Shown: in pieces, positions 7,628 through 16,154 of the stretch | Layout of the letters: the number at the start of each line of letters is the position of its first letter | Numbering within the stretch: the stretch's first letter is position 1 | DNA from: Marinomonas balearica | Lineage (GTDB): Bacteria; Pseudomonadota; Gammaproteobacteria; Pseudomonadales; Marinomonadaceae | Assembly (NCBI RefSeq): GCF_004362145.1 | Contig: NZ_SNXC01000011.1 | Coordinates: forward strand, 50,438-114,437 | Direction of reading: 5' to 3' | DNA: 64,000 bases | Position numbers and translations under genes: made by a program | Notes under the pieces: generated by a model | The model's database searches: none | Told to the model about the DNA's origin: nothing | Seen by the model: the letters and a program-made list of their open reading frames with translations, nothing else

Positions 7628-9271
7628 TTAGCTCGCCAAATCGGCTTCGTTAAAGATATACACTTCCTCTTCTACTTCAAACGTATGAGCCTGACACTGG
7701 TTCCACCATTGTTTCCATTGGCTATTCATGTCATCAGGCATTTCATTTAAAGCGTTCACAGTTAATGGTGCGAAGTGGCTGCCTATCGGTTTGAGCTTTC
7801 CGTTGACGGATCGGTGTTTAAGCATATGTGGTTTGAGTTGTGTTGGGGAGGTTAATCCCATGCTGCCAATCAATTCGTAGAGGCTTTCGAGTGTATTGTC
7901 GTGGAAGTTTTTCACGCGATTACTTTTATCTGTCACGTCGATCGCTTTTGAGCGTGCAGGGTCTTGGGTCGCAATGCCCGTAGGACAAAGATTGGTGTTG
8001 CAGTGACGAGATTGAATACACCCTAAGGCGAACATCATGGTTCGGGCTGCGTTGACTAAGTCGGCTCCAACCGCCAGTTTAGAAAGCAGATCAAAGCTTG
8101 ATGCGGTCTTGCCAGAAGCAATGATACGGATCTTGTCTCTTAACCCTGAGCCGATGAGCGCATTGTGAACGAAGTAAACGCTTTCTAAGCAGGGCATACC
8201 AAGACGATTACTGAACTCGACCGGCGCGGCTCCGGTGCCGCCTTCAGCGCCGTCTACCGTAATGAAATCCGGAGTAATACCTGTTTGTAGCATGGCTTTA
8301 CAGATGGCAAGGAACTCCGCTGGGTTGCCTATACACAGCTTAAAACCGACTGGTTTACCGCCACTTAGATTTCTAAGTCGTTTTATAAAATGAAGCAGAT
8401 CAATGGGCGTTGAGCATTCTGGATTCACTGCGGGAGAGACACAATCTCTGTCTGTTGGGATATGACGTATTGCCGCGATCTCATCGGAAATTTTGGATTT
8501 CGGCAGTACGCCGCCGTGTCCGGGTTTAGCGCCTTGGCTGAGTTTAACTTCAATCATTTTGATCGATGTGCGTGTGGCCATGTCTTTAAATGAGCTTTCA
8601 TTGAAGTGGCCGTCGTGATCGCGACAACCAAATAGCCCGGTACCGATTTGCCAAACAAGATCACCGCCGTGTTTTAGGTGATAAGGGCTAACAGCGCCTT
8701 CACCTGTATTGTGGTAACAGCCCGCTTTGTGAGCACCGAGGTTCAAGGCTTCAATGGCATTTTGACTGAGTGCCCCGAAGCTCATTGCGGAAATGTTTAA
8801 GTGCGATGCTTCGTATGGCAATAAACAGTCTGGACCGCCTATCGTGACGCGTTTTTCAGAATGATCGAGCTTCTTCGGAGCAAGAGAGTGCCACAGGCTT
8901 AAGTAGTTCTCTTCCATTAAATCACGTTGCGTGCCGAATGCGATGGTGTCTCGTACGTTTTTGGAACGTTGATACACTAACGAGCGCTGTTCGCGATTGA
9001 ATGGTCGTTCTTCGGTATCGTTGGCGATAAAGTACTGTTGTATTTCGACTCGAAAAGATTCTAAAAAGTAGCGTATGTAAGCCACCACAGGGTAGAGTCT
9101 ATTTAAGCTGTGTGGACCGACATACAAATCGTATAAGCCGACGACGGTGTATAAAAGTGTCCCGCTAAATAAGAGCAAAAAGAACACATTGGCGGTGCTC
9201 AAATATAGAGATAGAGAGATTAAGTTACCTAGGCTGGCGATGAGCCAGAAGGCCTTTTGCATGATTGTCAT
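7628..9271 (-). CDS. Membrane-anchored FMN-binding glutamate synthase-like protein
   Basis: This is a 547-residue protein. Two N-terminal hydrophobic helices (about residues 7-50) are followed by a TIM-barrel domain like the FMN-binding synthase domain of the GltB large subunit. Signatures include NISAMSFGALS, NTGEGAVSPYH, KPGHGGVLP, VDGAEGGTGAAP and the cysteine cluster CIQSRHCNTNLCPTG (about residues 415-430), as used for a 3Fe-4S centre. The N-terminal glutamine amidotransferase domain and the C-terminal GXGXG helix of real glutamate synthase are absent. It resembles the stand-alone class typified by Bacillus YerD. The physiological reaction is unknown. It is convergent with the DUF2059 gene and lies downstream of the effector pair on the same strand with a 179-base gap. 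Confidence 0.88.
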   Translation of the reverse strand: MTIMQKAFWLIASLGNLISLSLYLSTANVFFLLLFSGTLLYTVVGLYDLYVGPHSLNRLYPVVAYIRYFLESFRVEIQQYFIANDTEERPFNREQRSLVYQRSKNVRDTIAFGTQRDLMEENYLSLWHSLAPKKLDHSEKRVTIGGPDCLLPYEASHLNISAMSFGALSQNAIEALNLGAHKAGCYHNTGEGAVSPYHLKHGGDLVWQIGTGLFGCRDHDGHFNESSFKDMATRTSIKMIEVKLSQGAKPGHGGVLPKSKISDEIAAIRHIPTDRDCVSPAVNPECSTPIDLLHFIKRLRNLSGGKPVGFKLCIGNPAEFLAICKAMLQTGITPDFITVDGAEGGTGAAPVEFSNRLGMPCLESVYFVHNALIGSGLRDKIRIIASGKTASSFDLLSKLAVGADLVNAARTMMFALGCIQSRHCNTNLCPTGIATQDPARSKAIDVTDKSNRVKNFHDNTLESLYELIGSMGLTSPTQLKPHMLKHRSVNGKLKPIGSHFAPLTVNALNEMPDDMNSQWKQWWNQCQAHTFEVEEEVYIFNEADLAS

Positions 9272-9450
9272 GGAGTGAACCCTTCAGCGAGTGACGTTTG
9301 TAGAATCAGCTTGTTCTTATTGGTTTTTTAGCTTTTCTAAGATTAACACGAAGTTGTGTACATGCTGTCCAAAAAATAGTGCACTTAAGGTGTTTTCAAT
9401 TTGATTTGATGTCTTGAACGTCAGAATCTGCTTTGGTGAGGTGAAATAGC

Positions 9451-11421
9451 TTAGAGGTCGTGGTTAAGAATATGTTGCACCAAAAAGTGTTGGATGGCTT
9501 GTTCGCGTTGCGTTCCTAATTCGTTCAGCGTCTTGTAATCGCCACTTTGATCTGCGTGTTCCAGCTTGCTCTCAAATTGAGATTGAATCGACAAATACTC
9601 GTCGTTTTCGGACGCTATGATTTTATTTTTAACGGGCGTCCATTGTGCTAGAAATTGTGCGAGCGGTTCCTTTTCTTCTAATGTTTGTTTAATGCTGGCG
9701 ACAGCGTCTTTTATGTCCTCGCTTGTTACTTGAGAGCAGGCTTGATACAGCATTTCGGAGTTGCCTAATGTTAGATGTAAGGCACTTTTAATCCCTGTCT
9801 GATAGGCGAGATGAACCTCGACTTCGTCAACCATCATGAGTTTTCTGGCTTTTTCAGTCGCGATGTTAGTTGCTTGGTCTTTGATAAAGAGTTCTTTGCC
9901 CAGCGTTTTTAGCTGATCGAATGTATAGTGCCCAGCGTCGGCGCGTTGGTTATGATAGATCATTTCCATGTTATCTAAACCGACTGAAATTCTGTCCCGA
10001 CAGCTTGACGTTGCTTCTTCTGCACATTCTACAAAAGGCGATACTCGTTGCATGTCGTTCGTCACCAGCGCATCGGTAATATGGCTTAATACTGCTTTCA
10101 TGCGCTCATGAAGAACGGCGCGAGTTTGCGTATTTTGGTTTTCGGCCGTTCGTGGCATTCGTGCCAACCATAGGTTCATTGCGCCTGTATCCGCTTGCTT
10201 TTCGAACGAGTTCCAAACGTGTTCTTGGTTCTTATCTAAACGAATCCAGCTGTTTACGTTCTTCACGAGTGGCAGCGCTTCACGTGCCCGACTGTCTTCA
10301 TCCGTGTCTGCAATGGAAAACTCGATGCGTGGCCCGCCTTGTTCTCGCATGGCCATTAAGTTCGATACGACGTTTTGAGACAAATGATTGCCCGTAAGAT
10401 TAACGTGACAGCGATTCGGAAGGGCACGTATTTCTTCAGGTAAGGAAGTCAGTTGCATATGATCCAGCTCAAGGTAATTGAGTCGAGATAACTGACCAAT
10501 TTCAGGAGAAAGCGTGTTAATGGGAGAATGGCTAAGTGCAAGGCTCGTTAACGATTTCATCGCCGTCACGCTCGAAGGTACGGTATTCCAGTTCATTTGG
10601 GTCGCCTTTAATGACGTGATAGGCAGCTGATTCAGAGCGTCAGGTACGACCGAGATGGGGTTGCGGCTAATGGTTAAGCTTTGCAACTGCGTTAGGTTCG
10701 AGAGCGTGCTGGGCAGCTCGGCAAGCTGGTTGTTTTCGAGGTTGATGCGTTTAAGGTCAGTTAATTTTCCAATGCTGTCAGGCAGCGAAGTAAGGGTGTT
10801 ATCAGAAAGGTTAAGTGATCGTAAGCTTGGCATATCGCCAATTTCGGGTAGCTCGCCAATGTTGTTGTTATTTAAGTTAAGTACTTCTAATTTAGGCAGG
10901 TTCAATAAGCTAGCGGGTAAGCGTTCAATGTGACACTTCTCTATTTCAATGGAAGTGATTCGTTCTTTTACATGAGGGTGGCGGAAGATATCGGGCAGTG
11001 AGCTTACTTTGCGGCCGTATAAGTTCATCGCTTCAGATGCCGTTTGGTTTTTATCGTTAAACGAGCGCACTACTTGCTCTTTTAATGCCTGACGCGACTC
11101 TTTTTCCAATGAATCTGGCGCATCGTTAACCCAGTTTTTGAGCGTTTTTTGCAGAGGCTGATTCTCTGGGGTCGATTTAAACGCAGAAAGAGGGTTCTTA
11201 AACAGCGTTCGGGTTTTCTTCGCTGGCGCATCAATATTGGAAGAGTACGAATCTAGCGCACGTTCATGATGTGCAGCTCTCGTTATTGATGAATGATTTT
11301 GTGATGAATGTGGAATGGAAAGGTTGGACGCCGATGAAGAGCTAGCTTGAGGGGGTTCCGTCGCAGTGGTATTTTGCAGAGTGACATTTGTGCTTGGATT
11401 GTTTGTTATCGATGACGGCAT
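9451..11421 (-). CDS. LRR-NEL E3 ubiquitin ligase, type III effector-like (IpaH/SspH family)
   Basis: This is a 656-residue protein in three parts. Residues 1-about 90 are Ser/Thr/Asn-rich and disordered-looking, as expected for a secretion and chaperone-binding region. Residues about 150-350 hold roughly nine leucine-rich repeats of the bacterial LPxLxxLxLxxNxLxxLP type, closed by PNRCHVNLTGNHLS, which resembles the cap of IpaH/SspH repeats. From about 380 onward is a NEL domain. The catalytic signature AEEATSSCRDR has its Cys at residue 474, and downstream GKELF, DEVEVHLAYQT and the helical tail match the NEL fold. Family members are injected into eukaryotic cells and transfer ubiquitin through a Cys thioester. 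The start overlaps the stop of the chaperone gene (TAATG). The host target is unknown. Confidence 0.88.
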   Translation of the reverse strand: MPSSITNNPSTNVTLQNTTATEPPQASSSSASNLSIPHSSQNHSSITRAAHHERALDSYSSNIDAPAKKTRTLFKNPLSAFKSTPENQPLQKTLKNWVNDAPDSLEKESRQALKEQVVRSFNDKNQTASEAMNLYGRKVSSLPDIFRHPHVKERITSIEIEKCHIERLPASLLNLPKLEVLNLNNNNIGELPEIGDMPSLRSLNLSDNTLTSLPDSIGKLTDLKRINLENNQLAELPSTLSNLTQLQSLTISRNPISVVPDALNQLPITSLKATQMNWNTVPSSVTAMKSLTSLALSHSPINTLSPEIGQLSRLNYLELDHMQLTSLPEEIRALPNRCHVNLTGNHLSQNVVSNLMAMREQGGPRIEFSIADTDEDSRAREALPLVKNVNSWIRLDKNQEHVWNSFEKQADTGAMNLWLARMPRTAENQNTQTRAVLHERMKAVLSHITDALVTNDMQRVSPFVECAEEATSSCRDRISVGLDNMEMIYHNQRADAGHYTFDQLKTLGKELFIKDQATNIATEKARKLMMVDEVEVHLAYQTGIKSALHLTLGNSEMLYQACSQVTSEDIKDAVASIKQTLEEKEPLAQFLAQWTPVKNKIIASENDEYLSIQSQFESKLEHADQSGDYKTLNELGTQREQAIQHFLVQHILNHDL

Positions 11422-11933
11422 TAGCGAATCCCTTCTATCGACTGTTGCAACTGGAATGCGTGGTACGACGAATTGTTTGCGCGCAGTGTCTCCACCTGGT
11501 TTGCTTTGTCTAAGCTGAGATCTAAACTCGATAATTCGTACATTACCTTGTCGTATAAATATGAAAACGTCGTTAAAACTGAATCAGGGTCAAGGGAAGG
11601 GTTATTCAGTTCTTCTACAGTCTGTAGGAGCAATTGGTTGGACTCGAGGTTTAGGCCAATTCGTGCCTGAGAGGATGCGAGGCATTCTAGGTTGAGCGCC
11701 AATGCGAGCGATAAATATTGCCCATCTTTTTGTGGATCAAGCTCTCTTAAGAGTGTGTAAATGTGCCATTTTGCATTGTGATCCGGAATACTAAAAAGAC
11801 ATACCTGACCACACGACAGCGAATAATGAGCCTGACCGTATTGGTCAAAAAAGTCTTCAGTGCTTTTTCCTGAAATCAGCGTGCGTGTCTTTAGAGAATT
11901 GAAAAGCCATGTTCGAGCGTCTTTTGCGTGCAT
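11421..11933 (-). CDS. CesT/Tir-type type III secretion chaperone for the adjacent effector
   Basis: This is a 170-residue protein with the alternating alpha-beta pattern of class I type III chaperones: an N-terminal helix, a strand pair ending near LSCGQVCLFSI, the conserved helix region LSLALALNLECL, then SSQARIGLNLESNQLLLQ and a C-terminal helix. Similarity is at pattern level, so the family call rests on fold features plus context. It is translated immediately before the LRR-NEL gene with a one-base overlap (TAATG). That is the classic chaperone-effector operon order and implies coupled synthesis. Such chaperones bind the effector's N-terminal region and keep it competent for secretion. 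Confidence 0.75.
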   Translation of the reverse strand: MHAKDARTWLFNSLKTRTLISGKSTEDFFDQYGQAHYSLSCGQVCLFSIPDHNAKWHIYTLLRELDPQKDGQYLSLALALNLECLASSQARIGLNLESNQLLLQTVEELNNPSLDPDSVLTTFSYLYDKVMYELSSLDLSLDKANQVETLRANNSSYHAFQLQQSIEGIR

Positions 11934-12015
11934 AACGAATCGAGTGCTGTCGAGTGGGTGGACTAATTATGTGGTTATTTATTCCACCCAGTTCCCGATT
12001 CGTTTGTATAGAGGC

Positions 12016-12750
12016 CTATAAGCAGCGGTGAAAGAAGTCCACGGCGTTGCGGTACATTTGCAGGGCCAGCGCCGCATCGTATCGGTCTCCTTCGTCTCGC
12101 ATGAAGGCGTGTTGGGCATTCACTTCATTCCATGAAAAATCCACCCCATTTTGCGTCATAGTGTCGTGGATCAAACGGCGGCCTTCGGGTGATACATGGG
12201 GATCTTGCTTTCCAAATACCATGACCATTTCACATTCAATATCGCCACATCGTTCTAGTGTTTGGTTGCCTTCGTCGCACGGTAATGTGTTGGAATGGAG
12301 ATCCGTCGCATAAAGACAAAAAGCCCCGCTAATACTTGGATTAAGCGCAGCTCGGTAGGCTAGATGTCCACCGATACATACGCCCATACTGCCAATTTTC
12401 CCTGTACAAAAAGACTGATCGTTTAGGTAATCGATCATCGCTTGGTTGTCTGAGTCGTAACTTTCTAAAGGCTTATTAAATTTATCTGCATTGCCTTTGT
12501 CTTTTCCAACATCGTCGTAGGCGAGTACTGTTCCTTGAGGGTTAAATTCGTGAAATATCTCTGGTACGAGCACCACAAATCCGTGTCCGGCGAGTATTTG
12601 CGCGCTGCGAGCAATCGGAGTCGTTTGCTGAAAAATTTCCGAGTAAAAAAGAATCGCAGGGTAAGCTCCAGAAGCATTGGGCCGGTAGACGGTCACTTGC
12701 ATATCGCCGGTGGGTGTTGTCAGCGTTTCATTGTGTTTTTGAATGATCAT
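12016..12750 (-). CDS. Dienelactone hydrolase family protein
   Basis: This is a 244-residue alpha/beta hydrolase. The nucleophile elbow is MGVCIGGH with Cys125 in place of Ser, as in dienelactone hydrolases. The acid is in GKQDPHVSP and the histidine in NAQHAFMRDEG. Family members open lactone rings or act on other carboxylic esters. Here no aromatic-degradation genes are adjacent, so the substrate is open. The start ATG is preceded on its strand by a weak AACATCACT region with no strong Shine-Dalgarno. The gene lies 82 bases upstream of the chaperone start, on the same strand, and may or may not be cotranscribed with it. Confidence 0.85.
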   Translation of the reverse strand: MIIQKHNETLTTPTGDMQVTVYRPNASGAYPAILFYSEIFQQTTPIARSAQILAGHGFVVLVPEIFHEFNPQGTVLAYDDVGKDKGNADKFNKPLESYDSDNQAMIDYLNDQSFCTGKIGSMGVCIGGHLAYRAALNPSISGAFCLYATDLHSNTLPCDEGNQTLERCGDIECEMVMVFGKQDPHVSPEGRRLIHDTMTQNGVDFSWNEVNAQHAFMRDEGDRYDAALALQMYRNAVDFFHRCL

Positions 12751-13078
12751 AGTGATGTTCGCCAGTGTTGTTTGAGAGAGTGAATCAATGTTCTAAAAGA
12801 GATGTAGATTATCGCTGGCAGAAATCGCCATTGAGCCAAATCGTATTGATTAACGAGCCAATGCTCAAGAGCCCTGATGGATAATTTCGATATCTTCAAC
12901 GCAGAGGGACTTATAGACTGAATTATTCGCAGGTTCCTTAGGATGTAATTAATAATAGTTATTTAAAATCAGTATTATGAAATCAATCAATTTTATAAAA
13001 CTGATGTAGTCTCTTAAAGTAATGTTTATTGGGTACGGGGTTTTACCGGTATCTCAAAATGACTTTAGGAGATATGTG
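12751..13078. other. Intergenic region, AT-rich
   Basis: These 328 bases separate the divergent hydrolase and glutaredoxin-like genes. The part from about 12940 to 13020 is very AT-rich and probably holds promoters for one or both. I see no RNA gene, strong hairpin or coding frame in it. The Shine-Dalgarno AGGAGA for the next gene is at 13067-13072. Confidence 0.5.
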
Positions 13079-13324
13079 ATGAAAAACTACACTTTATATT
13101 GTGCCACTCGTGATGGATCCTGCCGCTTGGCGGAAGACACATTGGCAAGTAACAATATTGCTTTTGAAACAGTAAGCATTGAATCGACAGCCTCTTCAAA
13201 AATATCTAAAGCAGAACTCATTTGTATGATTGGGTTGGAGCTTGCAAAGGTTCCTCAGCTATTTTACGGCTCTGAATATGTGGGCAACCTTCGTGATTTA
13301 CAAAATCAGCTGACGTCTGTATGA
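13079..13324 (+). CDS. Glutaredoxin-like protein without CxxC
   Basis: This is an 81-residue protein with a thioredoxin-type fold pattern: a first strand YTLYCATRDGSC, a helix, and the cis-proline segment KVPQLFYGSEYVGNLRDLQ, which closely follows the glutaredoxin VPQIF-x-G-x-x-IGG layout. The usual CPYC is not present. Two cysteines lie seven residues apart instead. A glutathione or regulatory role is possible, but disulfide reductase activity is doubtful. I chose the ATG at 13079 because AGGAGA lies just upstream; the frame is open from 13022 but that part does not look coding. Confidence 0.7.
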   Translation: MKNYTLYCATRDGSCRLAEDTLASNNIAFETVSIESTASSKISKAELICMIGLELAKVPQLFYGSEYVGNLRDLQNQLTSV

Positions 13325-13472
13325 GTTAATTTAACCTTTTTAATACAAAGAGAGGCAAGAACAAGCCCTCCCACTGTAAACAGGCACAGCGGTCTGAGAG
13401 TAAGGAGCTCTACAGTCATAAAACTGTGTTAAGGTTGCTTTGACTTCCTTGGGTTAGAGGGTGTGATACGAG

Positions 13473-14006
13473 ATGATAGGCCGCATATTAGATAAGTTAC
13501 TGTTTGGAACGGCGCTGTTATTGGCTCTTCAAGTTCCTTTGTTGGTTGATCATTATCAGCAGTTTCTATCGGGACTGTATGAGTCGACAAAGTGGCAGGT
13601 AGAAGGTTACGAAGCAACCGCCAAAAAGTACGAGTATTCTTCATTACGATCTATGATTGATCACCACCTTCAAAATGACGTGAAAAGTGTTCGAGAGGAT
13701 GCACATCAAAAACTGCTTACGCTTGATTTGTTTGATGAACTGTCGAAAGGAATTCAGATATTTAACGATGGTCATCTGATTGATAAAGCTATTTTTATGT
13801 TGCATCCGTCACGCTACGTTTATTTAGAAAAAACCATTCAGCATTTTAAAATTGGCATTCCCTTATCAGCGACCGGTTTAACGTTTGGCGTTGTAGTGGC
13901 ATTCATTATCCATTTGTTACTGACTTGGCCATTTATTGCTGTATCTAGGAGAGCTAGTCGCAATAAGGTTCGTCGAGACCCTTCTTCACGCACGAGTAGA
14001 ATGTAG
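13473..14006 (+). CDS. DUF2937 membrane protein
   Basis: This is a 177-residue protein with a hydrophobic helix near the N-terminus (residues about 8-28), a polar helical middle with the pattern VDHYQQFLSGLYEST near its start, and a second membrane segment near residues 130-160 (GVVVAFIIHLLLTWPF). This layout agrees with the DUF2937 family, which has no known function. The tail is short and basic. The gene lies 148 bases after the glutaredoxin-like gene and 85 bases before the EamA transporter, all on the same strand. Confidence 0.7.
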   Translation: MIGRILDKLLFGTALLLALQVPLLVDHYQQFLSGLYESTKWQVEGYEATAKKYEYSSLRSMIDHHLQNDVKSVREDAHQKLLTLDLFDELSKGIQIFNDGHLIDKAIFMLHPSRYVYLEKTIQHFKIGIPLSATGLTFGVVVAFIIHLLLTWPFIAVSRRASRNKVRRDPSSRTSRM

Positions 14007-14091
14007 AAAAATAGCCGTTAACTGGGACGAATGTTTGGCATCTTTTCTGCACGTAATTCGCCGACCACACTGTATAGGCTCGAATACTTCC

Positions 14092-15000
14092 ATGATATCG
14101 TTTAAAAATCCGAGTACGCACTTTGCCTCACTCGTTGCTTTCTTTGCGGCTGCATTTTGGGGCGTTTATTGGATTCCACTGCGTTATTTGGAATCTCAAG
14201 GTGTTCAAGGGGTTACGGCCGTCGTGTTATTGAGCTTGCCAGCCATTCTTCCGCTATTGATCATGGTTGGCATGACTCGACATCGTTATCAAACGCACTG
14301 GCGAGCACTTTGTTTAATTGGGTTATGTACAGGGCTTGGAATCGCGTTGTATTCGTCTGGCGTGATTTATTCTTCCGTCGTTAGAGCGACGCTTTTGTTT
14401 TACTTAACGCCTGTCTGGTCGACGCTCATTGAGATTTTCTGGCTAAGAGAGCGTGTGACATGGACTCGTTGGTTAGCGGTTGTCGTAGGTCTACTAGGAA
14501 TGGTGTTGTTACTGTCGGGTGGGGATTGGGGCGAGCAAGGAAAAGGCGACATACTTGCGTTTCTTTCAGGTATTTTTTGGGCGTTCGGGGCGTCTATGGT
14601 TCGTAGATATAATCGTATTCCTATTCCCGGCATGGCGCTGGGGCAGTTTTCATTCACTGTAATCGGCGCATTGTTAATAGGCTATTTTTTAGGTTCTACG
14701 CCAATGGACGACGTTGATCTGACTCACAGTGCTGGTCTTGTGATGTTCTCTTTTTCATTGTTGATTCTAATGCCGATTGTGGCTGCGATATTTTGGGCGC
14801 AAAAGGTCATTAATCCGGGACGTGCTGGGCTATTGATGATGTCTGAAGTGATGGTCGCTGTGATTTCGGCAAGCATTATTCTACCGGAAGAGCGTATGCA
14901 TACCATCGAGTGGTTTGGGGCGGTTTTAATTCTGAGTGCATGTTTGGTTGAGGTACTGGGCTCAATGCAATTAAAAACAGACTCTAAACAATTCACTTAA
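14092..15000 (+). CDS. EamA (DMT superfamily) transporter
   Basis: This is a 302-residue inner membrane protein with about ten hydrophobic helices arranged as two EamA repeats. The first repeat begins FFAAAFWGVYWIPLR and the second begins about residue 155 with ILAFLSGIFWAFGASM. Drug/metabolite transporters of this kind export amino acids or other metabolites. The substrate cannot be told. The frame is open well upstream and overlaps DUF2937, but the protein pattern starts at the ATG at 14092, so I used that. A different promoter from DUF2937 is possible. Confidence 0.85.
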   Translation: MISFKNPSTHFASLVAFFAAAFWGVYWIPLRYLESQGVQGVTAVVLLSLPAILPLLIMVGMTRHRYQTHWRALCLIGLCTGLGIALYSSGVIYSSVVRATLLFYLTPVWSTLIEIFWLRERVTWTRWLAVVVGLLGMVLLLSGGDWGEQGKGDILAFLSGIFWAFGASMVRRYNRIPIPGMALGQFSFTVIGALLIGYFLGSTPMDDVDLTHSAGLVMFSFSLLILMPIVAAIFWAQKVINPGRAGLLMMSEVMVAVISASIILPEERMHTIEWFGAVLILSACLVEVLGSMQLKTDSKQFT

Positions 15001-15072
15001 TGCAGGACCGTCGATCTAATCTCGTAATAGTTAGATTGAACAAAAATAAAAAATTGATTTCTAGGAGGCAAA

Positions 15073-16053
15073 ATGTACCAACGCACACTGGGAAAATCAG
15101 GATTACTGGTATCAGAGATAGGTTTAGGCTGTTGGCAGCTAGGGAACGACTTTGGTGCAATTGAAGATGGGGTAGCAAACGATATTTTAACGACGGCCTA
15201 TCAACAAGGAATTACCTTTTTTGACACTGCAGATGTCTATGGAGTAGGCCTGTCAGAAGAAAGAATAGGTAAGTGGCGAAGAGCGTTTGATACGGTTCCA
15301 GTCATTGCCACAAAAGTAGGACGAAACTCAAATCTTTATCCGAACGGATATTCAAAAGCGTCAATCAAAGAAAGCTTAGCCGATTCTGCAAAACGCTTAG
15401 GTGTGGAGGCGCTGGATCTCGCACAGCTTCATTGTGTACCGCGTGATGTGTTGTTTGATGGTGATATCATCGCTTGGATGGAAGATTTACAAAAAGAAGG
15501 GCTAATAAAGCACTTTGGCGCAAGTGTCGAAATGCTGGATGAAGCACTGTTTTGTTGTGAATCGTCTGCGTTGACCTCATTGCAGATCTTATTCAATGTT
15601 TTTCGACAGGATGCGACAACGGAATTGTTCCCGATAGCGGCTCAGAACGACGTGGGTATTATTGTTCGTTTACCGCTAGCCAGTGGTCTATTGTCTGGGA
15701 ATATGACGAAAGCTCGAACGTTCGAACAGGGAGACCACAGAAACTATAACCGTGACGGAGCAGCCTTCCATGTGGGAGAAACCTTCAATGGTATTCCTTA
15801 TGAGTTGGGTGTTGATTTAGCGGAACAGGCAAAAGATCTGCTTCCTGAAGGAATGGAGCTGGTGGATCTCGCTTTACGTTGGATCTTGGATCACCCTCAG
15901 GTTTCCAGTGTTATAGCCGGTTCGACAAAAGCCTCACAAGTTCTGCGGAATGTTAAAGCGTCAGGTTTACCTCCTCTGTCCGTTGAGCTACATCAACAGC
16001 TTGCGACGTTTTATAAACTCTCAGTACGTCATCATATTCGGGGTGGTATTTAA
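15073..16053 (+). CDS. Aldo/keto reductase
   Basis: This is a 326-residue NADPH-dependent aldo/keto reductase. The N-terminus SEIGLGCWQLG and the catalytic set are visible: FFDTADVYG gives Asp and Tyr, VIATKVG the Lys, and DLAQLHC the His. The C-terminal cofactor segment SSVIAGSTKASQV fits the NADP phosphate-binding loop. The barrel and length are normal. The ribosome binding site AGGAGG is eight bases before the ATG. It follows the EamA gene by 72 bases. The substrate is not evident. Confidence 0.9.
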   Translation: MYQRTLGKSGLLVSEIGLGCWQLGNDFGAIEDGVANDILTTAYQQGITFFDTADVYGVGLSEERIGKWRRAFDTVPVIATKVGRNSNLYPNGYSKASIKESLADSAKRLGVEALDLAQLHCVPRDVLFDGDIIAWMEDLQKEGLIKHFGASVEMLDEALFCCESSALTSLQILFNVFRQDATTELFPIAAQNDVGIIVRLPLASGLLSGNMTKARTFEQGDHRNYNRDGAAFHVGETFNGIPYELGVDLAEQAKDLLPEGMELVDLALRWILDHPQVSSVIAGSTKASQVLRNVKASGLPPLSVELHQQLATFYKLSVRHHIRGGI

Positions 16054-16154
16054 AGCGCCGAGATTCCTTTTTATATCCTGCTTTTAATAGGTTGTTTTTC
16101 AGTAATATAGGCGGTTCGAAAACAACTGTACCAAATTAAAAGCGGGATTCTTAA

